Assembly (NCBI RefSeq): GCF_026153515.1
Contig: NZ_CP110644.1
Location: 2,757,501-2,821,500, forward strand
Direction of reading: 5' to 3'
DNA from: Pseudomonas sp. KU26590
GTDB lineage: Bacteria > Pseudomonadota > Gammaproteobacteria > Pseudomonadales > Pseudomonadaceae
Length of the DNA: 64,000 nt
In this document: positions 53,184 to 61,259 of the stretch, one piece after another
Layout: each line of letters begins with the position of its first letter
Position numbering within the stretch: the stretch's first letter is position 1
Program-made: the position numbers and the translations under genes
Notes under the pieces: model-generated
Database searches by the model: none
Seen by the model: only the letters and a program-made list of their open reading frames with translations
Told to the model about the DNA's origin: nothing

Positions 53184-55592
53184 TCACTTCGACGGCAGGG
53201 CGTAGGCGATCAACGAGTCGCCCATCTTCGTGCCAAACGAGCCATGCCCGCCGGCCATGATGACAAGGTATTGCTTGCCGTTGCTTTCATAGGTCATCGG
53301 CGTCGCCTGACCGCCTGCTGGCAAGCGCGCTTCCCAGAGCAGATCGCCATTGGTGACGTTGTAGGCGCGCAGGTAGTTGTCCTGCGTACCGGCGATGAAC
53401 ATCAGGTTGCCGGCCGTGGAGATCGGTCCACCGAGCATGGGCACACCAATTTTCAGCGGTGGCAATTGAATGCCTTTCAGGCTGTCACGGATGGTGCCGA
53501 TGCGTTTGCGCCAGACCACGTTGTGGGTCTTCATGTCGACGCCCGCCACATAGCCCCACGCCGGCTCTTTGCACGGCAGGCCCAGTGGCGACAGGAAGGC
53601 GTTGATCTCGACACCGTAAGGCACGCCGTACTGAGGCTGAATGCCCATTTCGGTACCGGTGCCTGTGCCGGTGAGGCCTTCTTTAGGCCACAGCGGGTTG
53701 TTCGGGCCACGGGGGATCAGCTTGGACACGAACGGCAGCGCCATCGGGTTCATCAGCGCGACCTGACGGTCGGCGTTGACCGAGATACCGCCCCATTCAA
53801 AGACACCCAGGTTGCCCGGGAACACCAGCGTCCCTTGCTCGGACGGCGGCGTGTACTGGCCGTTATAGGACAGCTGCTTGAAGATCACGCGGCAGACCAG
53901 TTGGTCAAACATCGTCGCGCCCCACATTTCCTTGTCGGACAGGGTTTGCACGGAAGTCAGATTGAGGTCCGAACGCGGCTGGGTCGGGCTGACTCGGTCG
54001 CCCGGGGCGGCTTGCCCGGCGGGCACCTGCATTTCATGGATCGGCACGATTGGCTTGCCATCGCGACGGTCCAGCACAAAGAGGTTGCCGGCCTTGGTCG
54101 GCACGTACACCGCAGGGACGGCTTCGCCGGTCCCGGTTTTCACGTCAGCCAGGGTTGGCTGGGCCGGTACGTCCATGTCCCACAAGTCGTGGTGGGTGGT
54201 CTGGAAACTCCACACCAGCTTGCCGGTGGAACCGTTCATCGCGACGATCGAGCTGGCGTAACGCTCCATCACCGGGGTGCGGTTGCCGCCCCAGATGTCC
54301 GGCGTCGGGTTGCCGGTTGGCACGTAGACCACATCAGTCTTGGCGTCGTACGCCAGAGGTGCCCAGGCGTTTGGCGAGTTGTTGACCAGGGTCTTGCCGT
54401 CGCCCGGAATCGCATTCGGGTCTTCGGCGCCGGTGTCGAAGATCCACTTCAGTGCGCCGGTGTTGACGTCGTAGCCACGGATCGCGCCGGATGGCTCATG
54501 GACCGACAGGTTGTCGGTCACCGAACCGCCGATGATCACGGTGGTGCCGGTCACGACAGGCGGGGAGGTGGGTTCGAGGCCGCCCGGATACGGGTAGGGC
54601 TGCAGGTGCAGAAGGTCCAGCTCGCCGTTTTTGGCGAAGTCGGCGCACGGTGCGCCGGTGTCAGCGTTGATGGCGAACAGACGCCCGTCGTTGACCGGCA
54701 GGAACACCTTGCGCGGGCAACTGGTGGCGACCGGTTGGGTGCCTTCGAGGCTTTTCGCAAACTGGGTGGTGTCTGCCTGATCGAAGTAGGCGACGCCACG
54801 GCAGGTCAAGTGCTGGAAGGACGGATCGGATTTGAGCTTGGGATCGAATCTCCACTTCTCTTTACCGGTGGCCGGGTCCAGCGCTACCAGGATCTGGTGG
54901 GTGGTGCAGATGTACATGTTGTCGCCAACCTTGATTGGCGTCAGTTCGTTGGTGGTTTCACCGGAGTCATTGGCGGTTTTCGATTCACCGGTGTTGAAGG
55001 TCCAGGCCACCTGAAGGTCTTTGACGTTGCCTTCGTTGATCTGGGTCAGCGGCGAATAGCGGGTGCCCGACTGGGTGCGGCCATAAGCAGGCCAGTCGCC
55101 GTTGGCGATGCCCTCGACAGGCTGATGCTGCGCGGGTTGCGCCGTCGCCATGCTGCCGTTGATTTCCTGCGGGTCGTTGAAGATGGCATACACCATCACC
55201 ACGATCGCCAGCGCCAATGTCGCGGATAAAAAGGTTTTGCCCGGCTTCAGGCGCTCCGGAATGTCACGGGTGACGCCCGGGATCAGCAGCCACAGACCCA
55301 ACACCCCGAGGATGTCGAAACGCGGCACCAAGGCCCAGAAGTCCGTGCCTGCTTCCCACAGGCCCCAGACCACGGTGATCAGCATCAGCGCGCCGTACAG
55401 CCAGAGCGATGCAGCGGAACGTCGCCACAGCAGAACGGCGAACACCAGCAGCGCGACGCCCAGGAACAGATAATAAAAAGAGCCGCCCAATGTGAGCAGC
55501 CAGATACCGCCAACCAACATAAACAAGGCAAAGATGCCTGCAATGATGGACGTGAAACGCCTCAGCCCTGAAGCTTTTGATAAATCATTCAT
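53184..55592 (-). CDS. gcd: Membrane-bound PQQ-dependent glucose dehydrogenase
   Basis: This 802-residue quinoprotein has five N-terminal membrane helices (about residues 10-145) followed by the PQQ propeller, starting at DWPAYGRTQSGTRYSPLTQIN. Typical segments are ITTHQILVALDPATGKEKW-like CTTHQILVALDPATG, RGVAYF, GSVTDN, WAPLAYDAKTDVVYVPTGNPTPD and a W-motif AWGYVAGVDMKT. It oxidises glucose to gluconolactone in the periplasm and passes electrons to ubiquinone, the direct oxidative route of pseudomonads. A strong AAGGGGGA site precedes the ATG and a terminator follows, so it is a single-gene unit. PQQ synthesis genes are not in the window. Confidence 0.95.
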   Translation of the reverse strand: MNDLSKASGLRRFTSIIAGIFALFMLVGGIWLLTLGGSFYYLFLGVALLVFAVLLWRRSAASLWLYGALMLITVVWGLWEAGTDFWALVPRFDILGVLGLWLLIPGVTRDIPERLKPGKTFLSATLALAIVVMVYAIFNDPQEINGSMATAQPAQHQPVEGIANGDWPAYGRTQSGTRYSPLTQINEGNVKDLQVAWTFNTGESKTANDSGETTNELTPIKVGDNMYICTTHQILVALDPATGKEKWRFDPKLKSDPSFQHLTCRGVAYFDQADTTQFAKSLEGTQPVATSCPRKVFLPVNDGRLFAINADTGAPCADFAKNGELDLLHLQPYPYPGGLEPTSPPVVTGTTVIIGGSVTDNLSVHEPSGAIRGYDVNTGALKWIFDTGAEDPNAIPGDGKTLVNNSPNAWAPLAYDAKTDVVYVPTGNPTPDIWGGNRTPVMERYASSIVAMNGSTGKLVWSFQTTHHDLWDMDVPAQPTLADVKTGTGEAVPAVYVPTKAGNLFVLDRRDGKPIVPIHEMQVPAGQAAPGDRVSPTQPRSDLNLTSVQTLSDKEMWGATMFDQLVCRVIFKQLSYNGQYTPPSEQGTLVFPGNLGVFEWGGISVNADRQVALMNPMALPFVSKLIPRGPNNPLWPKEGLTGTGTGTEMGIQPQYGVPYGVEINAFLSPLGLPCKEPAWGYVAGVDMKTHNVVWRKRIGTIRDSLKGIQLPPLKIGVPMLGGPISTAGNLMFIAGTQDNYLRAYNVTNGDLLWEARLPAGGQATPMTYESNGKQYLVIMAGGHGSFGTKMGDSLIAYALPSK

Positions 55593-56005
55593 CGATGTTC
55601 CCCCTTGGGATGTAGTGCATGGACTGTGCGCCGTATATGGGGTTCAACTCCCGGACCTGCGGTTTAGATGAAATTTTTCGGCATCACTGACCACCCGCGC
55701 TTCAAAGCATAGGCTGTGTTTACGATCTGATCCCGGGCGAAAAGCATTCAGATGGCGAACGGCGCGGCGTTGCGCGAGTTCAGGCCTTGATCAGGGCGGG
55801 TGAAAGGGCACTTAAAGTGCGCTTGAAAGGGACACGGCCATGCGCGTAGCGGCTGCATTCCATTGCTCAGAGTTGCGAGGGCTGTGGGTGCGTACTAGAG
55901 TTATTTACAGCCCATTCAGACTAAGAGCAGGTTTATAAGCGAGGGGAGTTCTCGGAACTCCATCAAGCCTGCGAGTCAATAACGTGCTGGAAGTCGAAGT
56001 TCACT
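55593..56005. other. Intergenic region between gcd and a divergent lipoprotein gene
   Basis: The stretch of 413 bp must hold the gcd promoter. I see a short dyad (gcactt-a-aagtgc at about 55809-55822) and no convincing gene, REP element or known operator. Confidence 0.4.
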
Positions 56006-56488
56006 ATGCATAAACGGTTTAGCAGGACGCGAGCCACACTGACGCTGTTATGGGCGGCGTTCGTGTTGTGCGCGTCTGGCTGTACTGGCACCGGCAGCAA
56101 CACCAGGACATCTGGACTGTCGTTAGTGGATTACACCTCAGTGAGCGCATCTTCTCCGCCCCAACACCTCACCGGCCTTTGGACCGGCCCCCATGCCGGC
56201 GGCATCTTCTACGTGGAAATTTTCGAGGACGGCGACCTGCGTACGTGCTTGAGCGCTCCGCCTTATTACCACGCGATGGACGGAAAGTACGCCGAAGAGA
56301 CGTTGTATCTGGAAGACGGCACCCGCATTGAGTTTGTGCCAGTGGGAGAGCAGCGGATCACTATCTATTCGCCTCCCGGCAGGCCCGTCACCACGCTGCA
56401 ACGCAGCGCCCCAGGTACCTCCGCCAGCGAGTGCCTGGGAGGTGCGGCTGACGTCCAGCGCAAACTGTCCCACTGGGCTGCGCATTAG
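56006..56488 (+). CDS. Small lipoprotein, hypothetical
   Basis: This 160-residue protein has a signal with lipobox CASGC near residue 26 and then a Ser/Thr-rich linker. The mature domain contains HLTGLWTGPHAGGIFYVEIFEDGDLRTC and YYHAMDGKYAEETLYLEDGTRIEF, a pattern of paired beta strands like small lipocalin or META-type domains. I cannot name the family. No strong ribosome site is visible before the ATG. Followed by the GNAT gene after 82 bp. Confidence 0.68.
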   Translation: MHKRFSRTRATLTLLWAAFVLCASGCTGTGSNTRTSGLSLVDYTSVSASSPPQHLTGLWTGPHAGGIFYVEIFEDGDLRTCLSAPPYYHAMDGKYAEETLYLEDGTRIEFVPVGEQRITIYSPPGRPVTTLQRSAPGTSASECLGGAADVQRKLSHWAAH

Positions 56489-56570
56489 CGGCAGGGTTCG
56501 ATAATTGAGTCAGTGCGCAGGTATCATGCACGGCTCGAACCCACCGCCCCAGCCCGGATTCAGGATCACA

Positions 56571-57302
56571 ATGTCTTCCCCCACGTTTACCGTCATGCGC
56601 CTCGACGCCACGCCACCGGAATCGATCAAGAGCCAGATCATGCAGATGGTGATTGATTACGTCACCGAGCTCAGCATGGTCGCCATCGCTCCGAGCAATC
56701 CGTTGTACCCGCTGTACCAATACGGCGTCGGCCATGAAGTGCATCAGTACGTGCAGGCGATGGACGGTTCGCGGGGGATTGCGGTGGAATTGATCGTGGC
56801 GCTGGACGCCGAGGATCCTTCGATCGTCATCGGTTTTTTGCTGTGTCTGCCGGTTCAACAGGACCCGCAGGCCTGCGCTGTGGCGTACATGGCGGTGCAG
56901 ACGACACATCGCCGTCAGGGCGTGGCCCGGGCGATGCTGATGAAGATGACCGAACGCTACCCCCATGCCGAGCTGGCGTGCTTCGTCGCAAAAGTGCCGG
57001 TGTTTGAGGCGCTGGGCTTTCAGGTATTGGGTGCGCGCGGGCCGCAGGTGCTGATGAACACCCGCGAGCAACAGACCGACGGCTTATTGGCCGTGCTGGA
57101 CATCGCGCCGATCTACAACTCGCTGGAGGTGCGGCAGATCCACAGCTATCTGTTGAAGCAGCACGGCAAGCGCGCGATGACCGCTGCGGAAAAACAGCGA
57201 GATCGGCACATCGACCAGTTGACCCGGCAGGCGCGTCTGTTCGTCAACGGATTGCTGGGCGAGTCGGGCGCGGAGGCGTTCATCGGTCCGCGGCTCGTTT
57301 AA
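56571..57302 (+). CDS. GNAT-family N-acetyltransferase
   Basis: This 243-residue protein has one GNAT domain with the acetyl-CoA loop YMAVQTTHRRQGVARAMLMKM (about residues 105-125) and VPVFEALGFQVLG (beta-6/alpha-4). The C-terminal 80 residues are an extra helical extension ending VNGLLGESGAEAFIGPRLV. The ATG at 56571 with an AGGAT site is chosen over an upstream in-frame ATG at 56505 that has no site. Substrate unknown. It converges with the methyltransferase gene at 57311 with only eight bases between stops. Confidence 0.85.
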   Translation: MSSPTFTVMRLDATPPESIKSQIMQMVIDYVTELSMVAIAPSNPLYPLYQYGVGHEVHQYVQAMDGSRGIAVELIVALDAEDPSIVIGFLLCLPVQQDPQACAVAYMAVQTTHRRQGVARAMLMKMTERYPHAELACFVAKVPVFEALGFQVLGARGPQVLMNTREQQTDGLLAVLDIAPIYNSLEVRQIHSYLLKQHGKRAMTAAEKQRDRHIDQLTRQARLFVNGLLGESGAEAFIGPRLV

Positions 57303-57310
57303 CATCCGCT

Positions 57311-57910
57311 TCAACGAACGGCCTCGTTGAGGTCGATCCCGCGTGAGTCCTTGCTCCACACTTCCAGCAGGAAATCCCGCTCGGCGTGATGCAGGGTGCG
57401 TTCCATGGCCAGATGCCGGGCGAGGACCTGATGCACTTCGCGGCCCTCCATCGGGCAGCCTTCGATCGGGTGCAGCCAGTGGCACGCCAGCACCGCGCCG
57501 TCCAGCGTCAGGCTTTCGCGAATGCGCTCGATGATCTCGCCAAAGGCATCCGGCGTCAGGTAATAGGCCCATTCGCTGATGACCACCAGATCGAATTCCC
57601 CCGCCGGCCAGTCTTGGGGCAGGCAGCCTTCCAGCACCTGAACATGGGCATGCCCGCCCAAGCGGTCGCGGGCCAGGGTGACGGCCCGGGGGCTGAGGTC
57701 CATGCACAGCAGCGCGTCGCAACGTTCGGCCAGGCGCAGGCTCAATTCGCCGTTGGCGCAGCCCGGCTCAAAGATGCGCGCGTATTGCTGGCGGGGCAGG
57801 GCAGCGAGGGTCAGGTCGCGTTTGCGGTGTTCGTACCAGCGCGTGCGGAAGGCCCACGGGTCGTCGCTGTTGGCGAACAGTTCGTCGAAATATTTACCTG
57901 TAATGCTCAC
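57311..57910 (-). CDS. NodS-type SAM-dependent methyltransferase
   Basis: This 199-residue class I methyltransferase has motif I FEPGCANGELSLRLA (about residue 47), the acidic loop LCMDLSP and motif IV FDLVVISEWAYYL. The start SITGKYFDELFANSDDPWAFRTRWYEHRK resembles NodS, which N-methylates deacetylated chitooligosaccharides, and related proteins. The ATG at 57910 overlaps the stop of the PIG-L deacetylase gene by four bases. A deacetylase followed by an N-methyltransferase suggests that an amine exposed by deacetylation is methylated; this order-based idea is inference. Confidence 0.85.
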   Translation of the reverse strand: MSITGKYFDELFANSDDPWAFRTRWYEHRKRDLTLAALPRQQYARIFEPGCANGELSLRLAERCDALLCMDLSPRAVTLARDRLGGHAHVQVLEGCLPQDWPAGEFDLVVISEWAYYLTPDAFGEIIERIRESLTLDGAVLACHWLHPIEGCPMEGREVHQVLARHLAMERTLHHAERDFLLEVWSKDSRGIDLNEAVR

Positions 57911-58668
57911 AGAAACACCAGTTCGAAGGGTTGCAGCAGACGCTCCAGCGTCTGCGGGTTCAACACCGCCGGTGCGCCGGTGCTCGGGTCGTTTTCAAGC
58001 TGACTCAAGTGGGCACCGATGGCCTCGCGCTTGCGCCGCCGTTGTTCATCGCTGAGCCAGAATTTGCGGGCCTGTTCCCAGGGGATGCGTGGGTCATTCG
58101 GTTCAGCCCAGTGCCAGGCCCATACCGGAATTTCCACCAGCGTCGCGCCGGTGTTGGCAACCGCCTGGGCCGCGCAGTGGCCGACGGCTTCGTGGTCACA
58201 GTGGCCGTCGTGGCGCCAGGTGGTCAGCAGTACGTCCGAGGGACGCAGGTCTTCGCTGATCAGCGCGATCAACGACTCGGCCTGCTCGGCAACCTGGCCG
58301 TCGCCCATGCCGAGCCTTTGCCAGGAAAGGCGCGACACGTCCAGGCCCAGATGGGCGACGGCTTGCTCGCTTTCCCGACGCCGCTCGGTGCGCAGGCGTT
58401 GTACGGGCCACAGCGGTGATTGCGGATGACTGCCTTCGCCGTTGGTAACGGCGACCAGTTGCACATCGTTCTGCCGCTGGGCCATCGCTGCGAGCAGACC
58501 GCCGCAGGTCAGCACTTCGTCGTCGGGGTGCGGCGCGAGCACGATCAGGCGCGCGCCGGGTGGGACCAGTTCTTCCAGGGTGATCGGGCGCACGCCGCGC
58601 AATGCCACACTGTTCTGCCAGGCACTCAACGGGGTTCCGGTGACGCCAAAAGGCTGTGCTTCGTTCAT
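57907..58668 (-). CDS. PIG-L/LmbE-family deacetylase
   Basis: This 253-residue zinc enzyme has the metal motif LAPHPDDEVLTCGG (about residue 45) and the second His site DGHCDHEAVG (about 155). The family removes acetyl groups from N-acetylglucosamine-containing small molecules (GlcNAc-PI, mycothiol and bacillithiol precursors). The ATG at 58668 overlaps the acyl-CoA dehydrogenase stop (ATGA), which fixes the start; a GTG three codons earlier is possible. Middle gene of a tightly coupled trio. Its substrate is unknown; pseudomonads do not make mycothiol or bacillithiol. Confidence 0.88.
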   Translation of the reverse strand: MNEAQPFGVTGTPLSAWQNSVALRGVRPITLEELVPPGARLIVLAPHPDDEVLTCGGLLAAMAQRQNDVQLVAVTNGEGSHPQSPLWPVQRLRTERRRESEQAVAHLGLDVSRLSWQRLGMGDGQVAEQAESLIALISEDLRPSDVLLTTWRHDGHCDHEAVGHCAAQAVANTGATLVEIPVWAWHWAEPNDPRIPWEQARKFWLSDEQRRRKREAIGAHLSQLENDPSTGAPAVLNPQTLERLLQPFELVFL

Positions 58669-59711
58669 AGTGACCAATCCTCGGTTTCGCTCGTGGCAAC
58701 TCGCTGGCCCAGATGCGCCAGGTCGCGTTCAGCGTGGCTTTGTCGGATAAACACCTGCAGGTCGGCGGCCAACCGCGCAAAGTGCGGATCGCGGCAGAAT
58801 GGCGTCGCGCCCAGCGCCCGGCCGACGTGCCGGCACACCTGCTCAACCGCCGTTTCGACCTGCGCCCGCAGGCGCTGCACCGGCAGGCTCGCGTCGTCCT
58901 GCGGATGCGCGTCGATCCATGAGGCGCATTCGCGCAAGGCTGCCGCCGCGCCGCACAGCGCTGCATCGATGCTGCCCAGATGGGCGTCGGCATGGGGTTC
59001 CGGGCGTCCGTGATGTCGGTGCGCGCGCAAGCTTTTCGCCAGCGCCACTGCGGCGCCATACCAAGCGGCGGCGATACCGGCGCCGCCTTGCCAGAATCCT
59101 GGCCGGGTGAGGTACTCGCCGTTGTTCCCAACGCAAATGCCGACAGCGCCGTCGAAGTGCACGTCGCCGCTGGCGGTGCCGGCCATGCCCACGGCCTGCC
59201 ACGTCTCGCTGCTGAAGCGCACCCCCGGCTGCTTCAGATCGACGGCCACCAGTTGCGGCGACTCATCGCTGGCCCAGGCGGTGAGCAGGGCGTAATCCAG
59301 ATCTTGTGCGCCGGAGCACCAGGCCTTGCGGCCGTTGAGGCGAACCTTGTCGCCGTGGCGTTGGCTGACACCCACCTTGGCGTCGGGCGGTTCAGCGGCC
59401 CACACCCCCCAGATGCCGGGTGCTTCGAAAGGCGCGGCACCCAGTTCGTGCGCTCTTAGTTCATACAGAATGGCGAGGGCGTCGGTGTGGCCTTCGTAGA
59501 GTTTGAGCAGCGCCAGGTCGATGCCCGCTACTGTTGCCAATTGGCGCCAGCGCTCAAGGGTGCGACCGCTGCCGGGCAACGGCAGTTGATCGAGTCCGCT
59601 GTCGAGGCAGCGCTGCATGGCATGACGCAGGGGTGCGTCCGGCACGTGGGGATTGTCACGGTGGGCGAAATCCGCCAGGAGTGATTCAAGTCCTTGTGCA
59701 TCGTCGCGCAT
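58665..59711 (-). CDS. Acyl-CoA dehydrogenase-like flavoprotein
   Basis: This 348-residue protein is shorter than typical acyl-CoA dehydrogenases (about 380). It has the beta-domain stretch VRLNGRKAWCSGAQDLDYALLTA and the MAGTASGDVHFDGAVG segment near residue 200, then a helical C-domain with FCRDPHFARLAADLQVFIRQ. The usual catalytic Glu near the end is not obvious (the region reads SHAERDLAHLG), so the chemistry may be altered. ATG 59711 is chosen for family fit and a GGAG upstream; the frame is open to 59891. First gene of the trio with PIG-L and NodS-type genes. Confidence 0.82.
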   Translation of the reverse strand: MRDDAQGLESLLADFAHRDNPHVPDAPLRHAMQRCLDSGLDQLPLPGSGRTLERWRQLATVAGIDLALLKLYEGHTDALAILYELRAHELGAAPFEAPGIWGVWAAEPPDAKVGVSQRHGDKVRLNGRKAWCSGAQDLDYALLTAWASDESPQLVAVDLKQPGVRFSSETWQAVGMAGTASGDVHFDGAVGICVGNNGEYLTRPGFWQGGAGIAAAWYGAAVALAKSLRAHRHHGRPEPHADAHLGSIDAALCGAAAALRECASWIDAHPQDDASLPVQRLRAQVETAVEQVCRHVGRALGATPFCRDPHFARLAADLQVFIRQSHAERDLAHLGQRVATSETEDWSL

Positions 59712-60149
59712 GGCTGACTGTCTCCGTCCCGTGAAGCCGACGCGATGTGCGCGGGCTTTTGCCTGGGCCGCTTGCGCGGCCTGCTGATGAAATTCGGCAG
59801 CGCAAGCGGGGCGGGGTTCAAACATTTGTTCTGCCGGACCGGTTGAGTGATTCCGGCAAGGAGAGTCCGCGAGGCCGCTGATCATCGCCACGCGACGAGA
59901 TGCGCGGTTTTGTCGCAGTGGGCGTTTCCCGACCCATGGGCGACAAGGCGTACAGCGTCGTTAAATAGTGTCGGTAAAAGTCGCCCGTAACGCATTCAGC
60001 CCGGTTTTGCGCGACACTGTCGGGCACGTGTTTTTTTCGCTTCGTCCCTCGCTGCTGCAGTGCGACTGCCAATCAACGCCTGCGATCAGCGAGGTGGACG
60101 AAAAAAGGGTTGGCGTTGGCGCCAGCCGCTGCTTTCGAGAGTTCGCCAG
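59712..60149. other. Divergent promoter region between the acyl-CoA dehydrogenase trio and the SCO gene
   Basis: This 438-bp stretch separates two divergent operons and must carry both promoters. I see no REP element, palindromic operator or convincing small gene in it. Confidence 0.4.
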
Positions 60150-60758
60150 ATGAATGAGTTTCTGACCCGCCGTCAGGTGGTCACCGGCATGGGCCTGTTG
60201 GGGCTGGGGCTGCTGGCCGGCTGTGACGGTTCGACCACTGCGCTGGATTTCAAGTACGGCAAAGATCTGAGCAACAAGATCATGGGCCGCACCTTCAAGC
60301 TGACCGACACCGACGGTGAGGTCAAAACCTTGTCGAGCTATCGCGGGCTGATGCCGATGGTGTTTTTCGGTTTCACCCAATGCCCGGCGGTGTGCCCGAC
60401 GGCGCTGGCCCGCGCTGCGCAGATCAGAAAGATGATGGGCGAGGACGGCAAGACGCTGCAGGTGATCTTCATCACCGTCGATCCCGAGCGCGACACGCCG
60501 CAGATCCTCGACGCCTACGTCAAACAGTTCGATCCGACGTTCGCCGCCCTGCGCGGTACGCTGGAAGAAACCGCTCACGTCGCCAAAGAATTCGGCGTGT
60601 TTTACGAAAAGGTCCCGGCGGGCAACACCTACACCATGTCCCACACCGCCACCAGCTTCGTTTTCGACTCCCGGGGCAACCTGCGCCTGGGGCTGTCGCC
60701 TTCGCTTTCCGCCAAGCAATGCGCGGAAGATTTGCTCACTGTCATGGAAGTCTGCTGA
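60150..60758 (+). CDS. SCO1/SenC-family copper protein
   Basis: This 202-residue lipoprotein-like protein has the signal TRRQVVTGMGLLGLGLLAGC (lipobox about residue 25) and a thioredoxin fold with the copper motif FTQCPAVCPTAL (CxxxCP, about residue 80) and the distal His in YTMSHTATSFVFD (about 165). SCO proteins hand copper to the CuA site of cytochrome oxidase or act as thiol reductants. ATG 60150 is chosen for the lipoprotein signal; the frame is open upstream. It shares one base with the next gene (TGATG), so both are translated together, and cytochrome oxidase genes are not nearby. Confidence 0.92.
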   Translation: MNEFLTRRQVVTGMGLLGLGLLAGCDGSTTALDFKYGKDLSNKIMGRTFKLTDTDGEVKTLSSYRGLMPMVFFGFTQCPAVCPTALARAAQIRKMMGEDGKTLQVIFITVDPERDTPQILDAYVKQFDPTFAALRGTLEETAHVAKEFGVFYEKVPAGNTYTMSHTATSFVFDSRGNLRLGLSPSLSAKQCAEDLLTVMEVC

Positions 60759-61249
60759 TGAATGCTTTGCTTGCTGCTCTGCCGCGCGTGTTTGTTTCCC
60801 GCACATTGGTGATCTCCCTATTGGCCGGCGTTAGCCTGAGTGCGGTTGCCGAGACGCGGGTCGAAGACCCGTGGGTGCGTGCAACGGTGGCCGGTCAGCC
60901 TTCATCCGGCGCGTTCATGCGCATCACTGCCGACACCGACAGCACGCTGCTCGGCGTCACCTCGCCGGTGGCCAAAGACGTGCAGATTCACGAAATGAGC
61001 ATGACCAACGACGTCATGCGCATGGGCCCGGTCGACGCCGTACCGCTGCCGGCGGGCAAGACGGTGGCGCTGGACCCTGATGGCTACCACGTGATGCTCA
61101 TGGGCCTGAACGGCCAGATCAAAGAGGGCGACCAGGTGCCGCTGACGCTGACGGTCAAGAACGCCAAGGGCGAGACCGAAGTGGTGAACGTCAGCGCCCC
61201 GGCCCGCGGCGCGATGGACATGAGCCATGATCACGGGATGACCCATTAA
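60758..61249 (+). CDS. PCu(A)C-type periplasmic copper chaperone
   Basis: This 163-residue exported protein has a signal peptide (to about residue 31, AVAE) and the copper site of the family, HEMSMTNDVMRM followed about 25 residues later by GYHVMLMGL (H(M)x10Mx21HxM pattern). The C-terminus adds a Met/His tail (AMDMSHDHGMTH) that may bind extra copper. PCu(A)C delivers Cu(I) for CuA assembly together with SCO, its direct neighbour here. After its stop the second REPIN array begins. Confidence 0.92.
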   Translation: MNALLAALPRVFVSRTLVISLLAGVSLSAVAETRVEDPWVRATVAGQPSSGAFMRITADTDSTLLGVTSPVAKDVQIHEMSMTNDVMRMGPVDAVPLPAGKTVALDPDGYHVMLMGLNGQIKEGDQVPLTLTVKNAKGETEVVNVSAPARGAMDMSHDHGMTH

Positions 61250-61259
61250 GCAGGATCGG

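Noticed and set aside
53076..55229. Long open frame on the plus strand, over 700 codons
   Set aside because: It lies wholly opposite gcd, has low-complexity Arg/Gly/His/Val composition and no ribosome site. It is a GC-bias shadow of a gene with certain identity.
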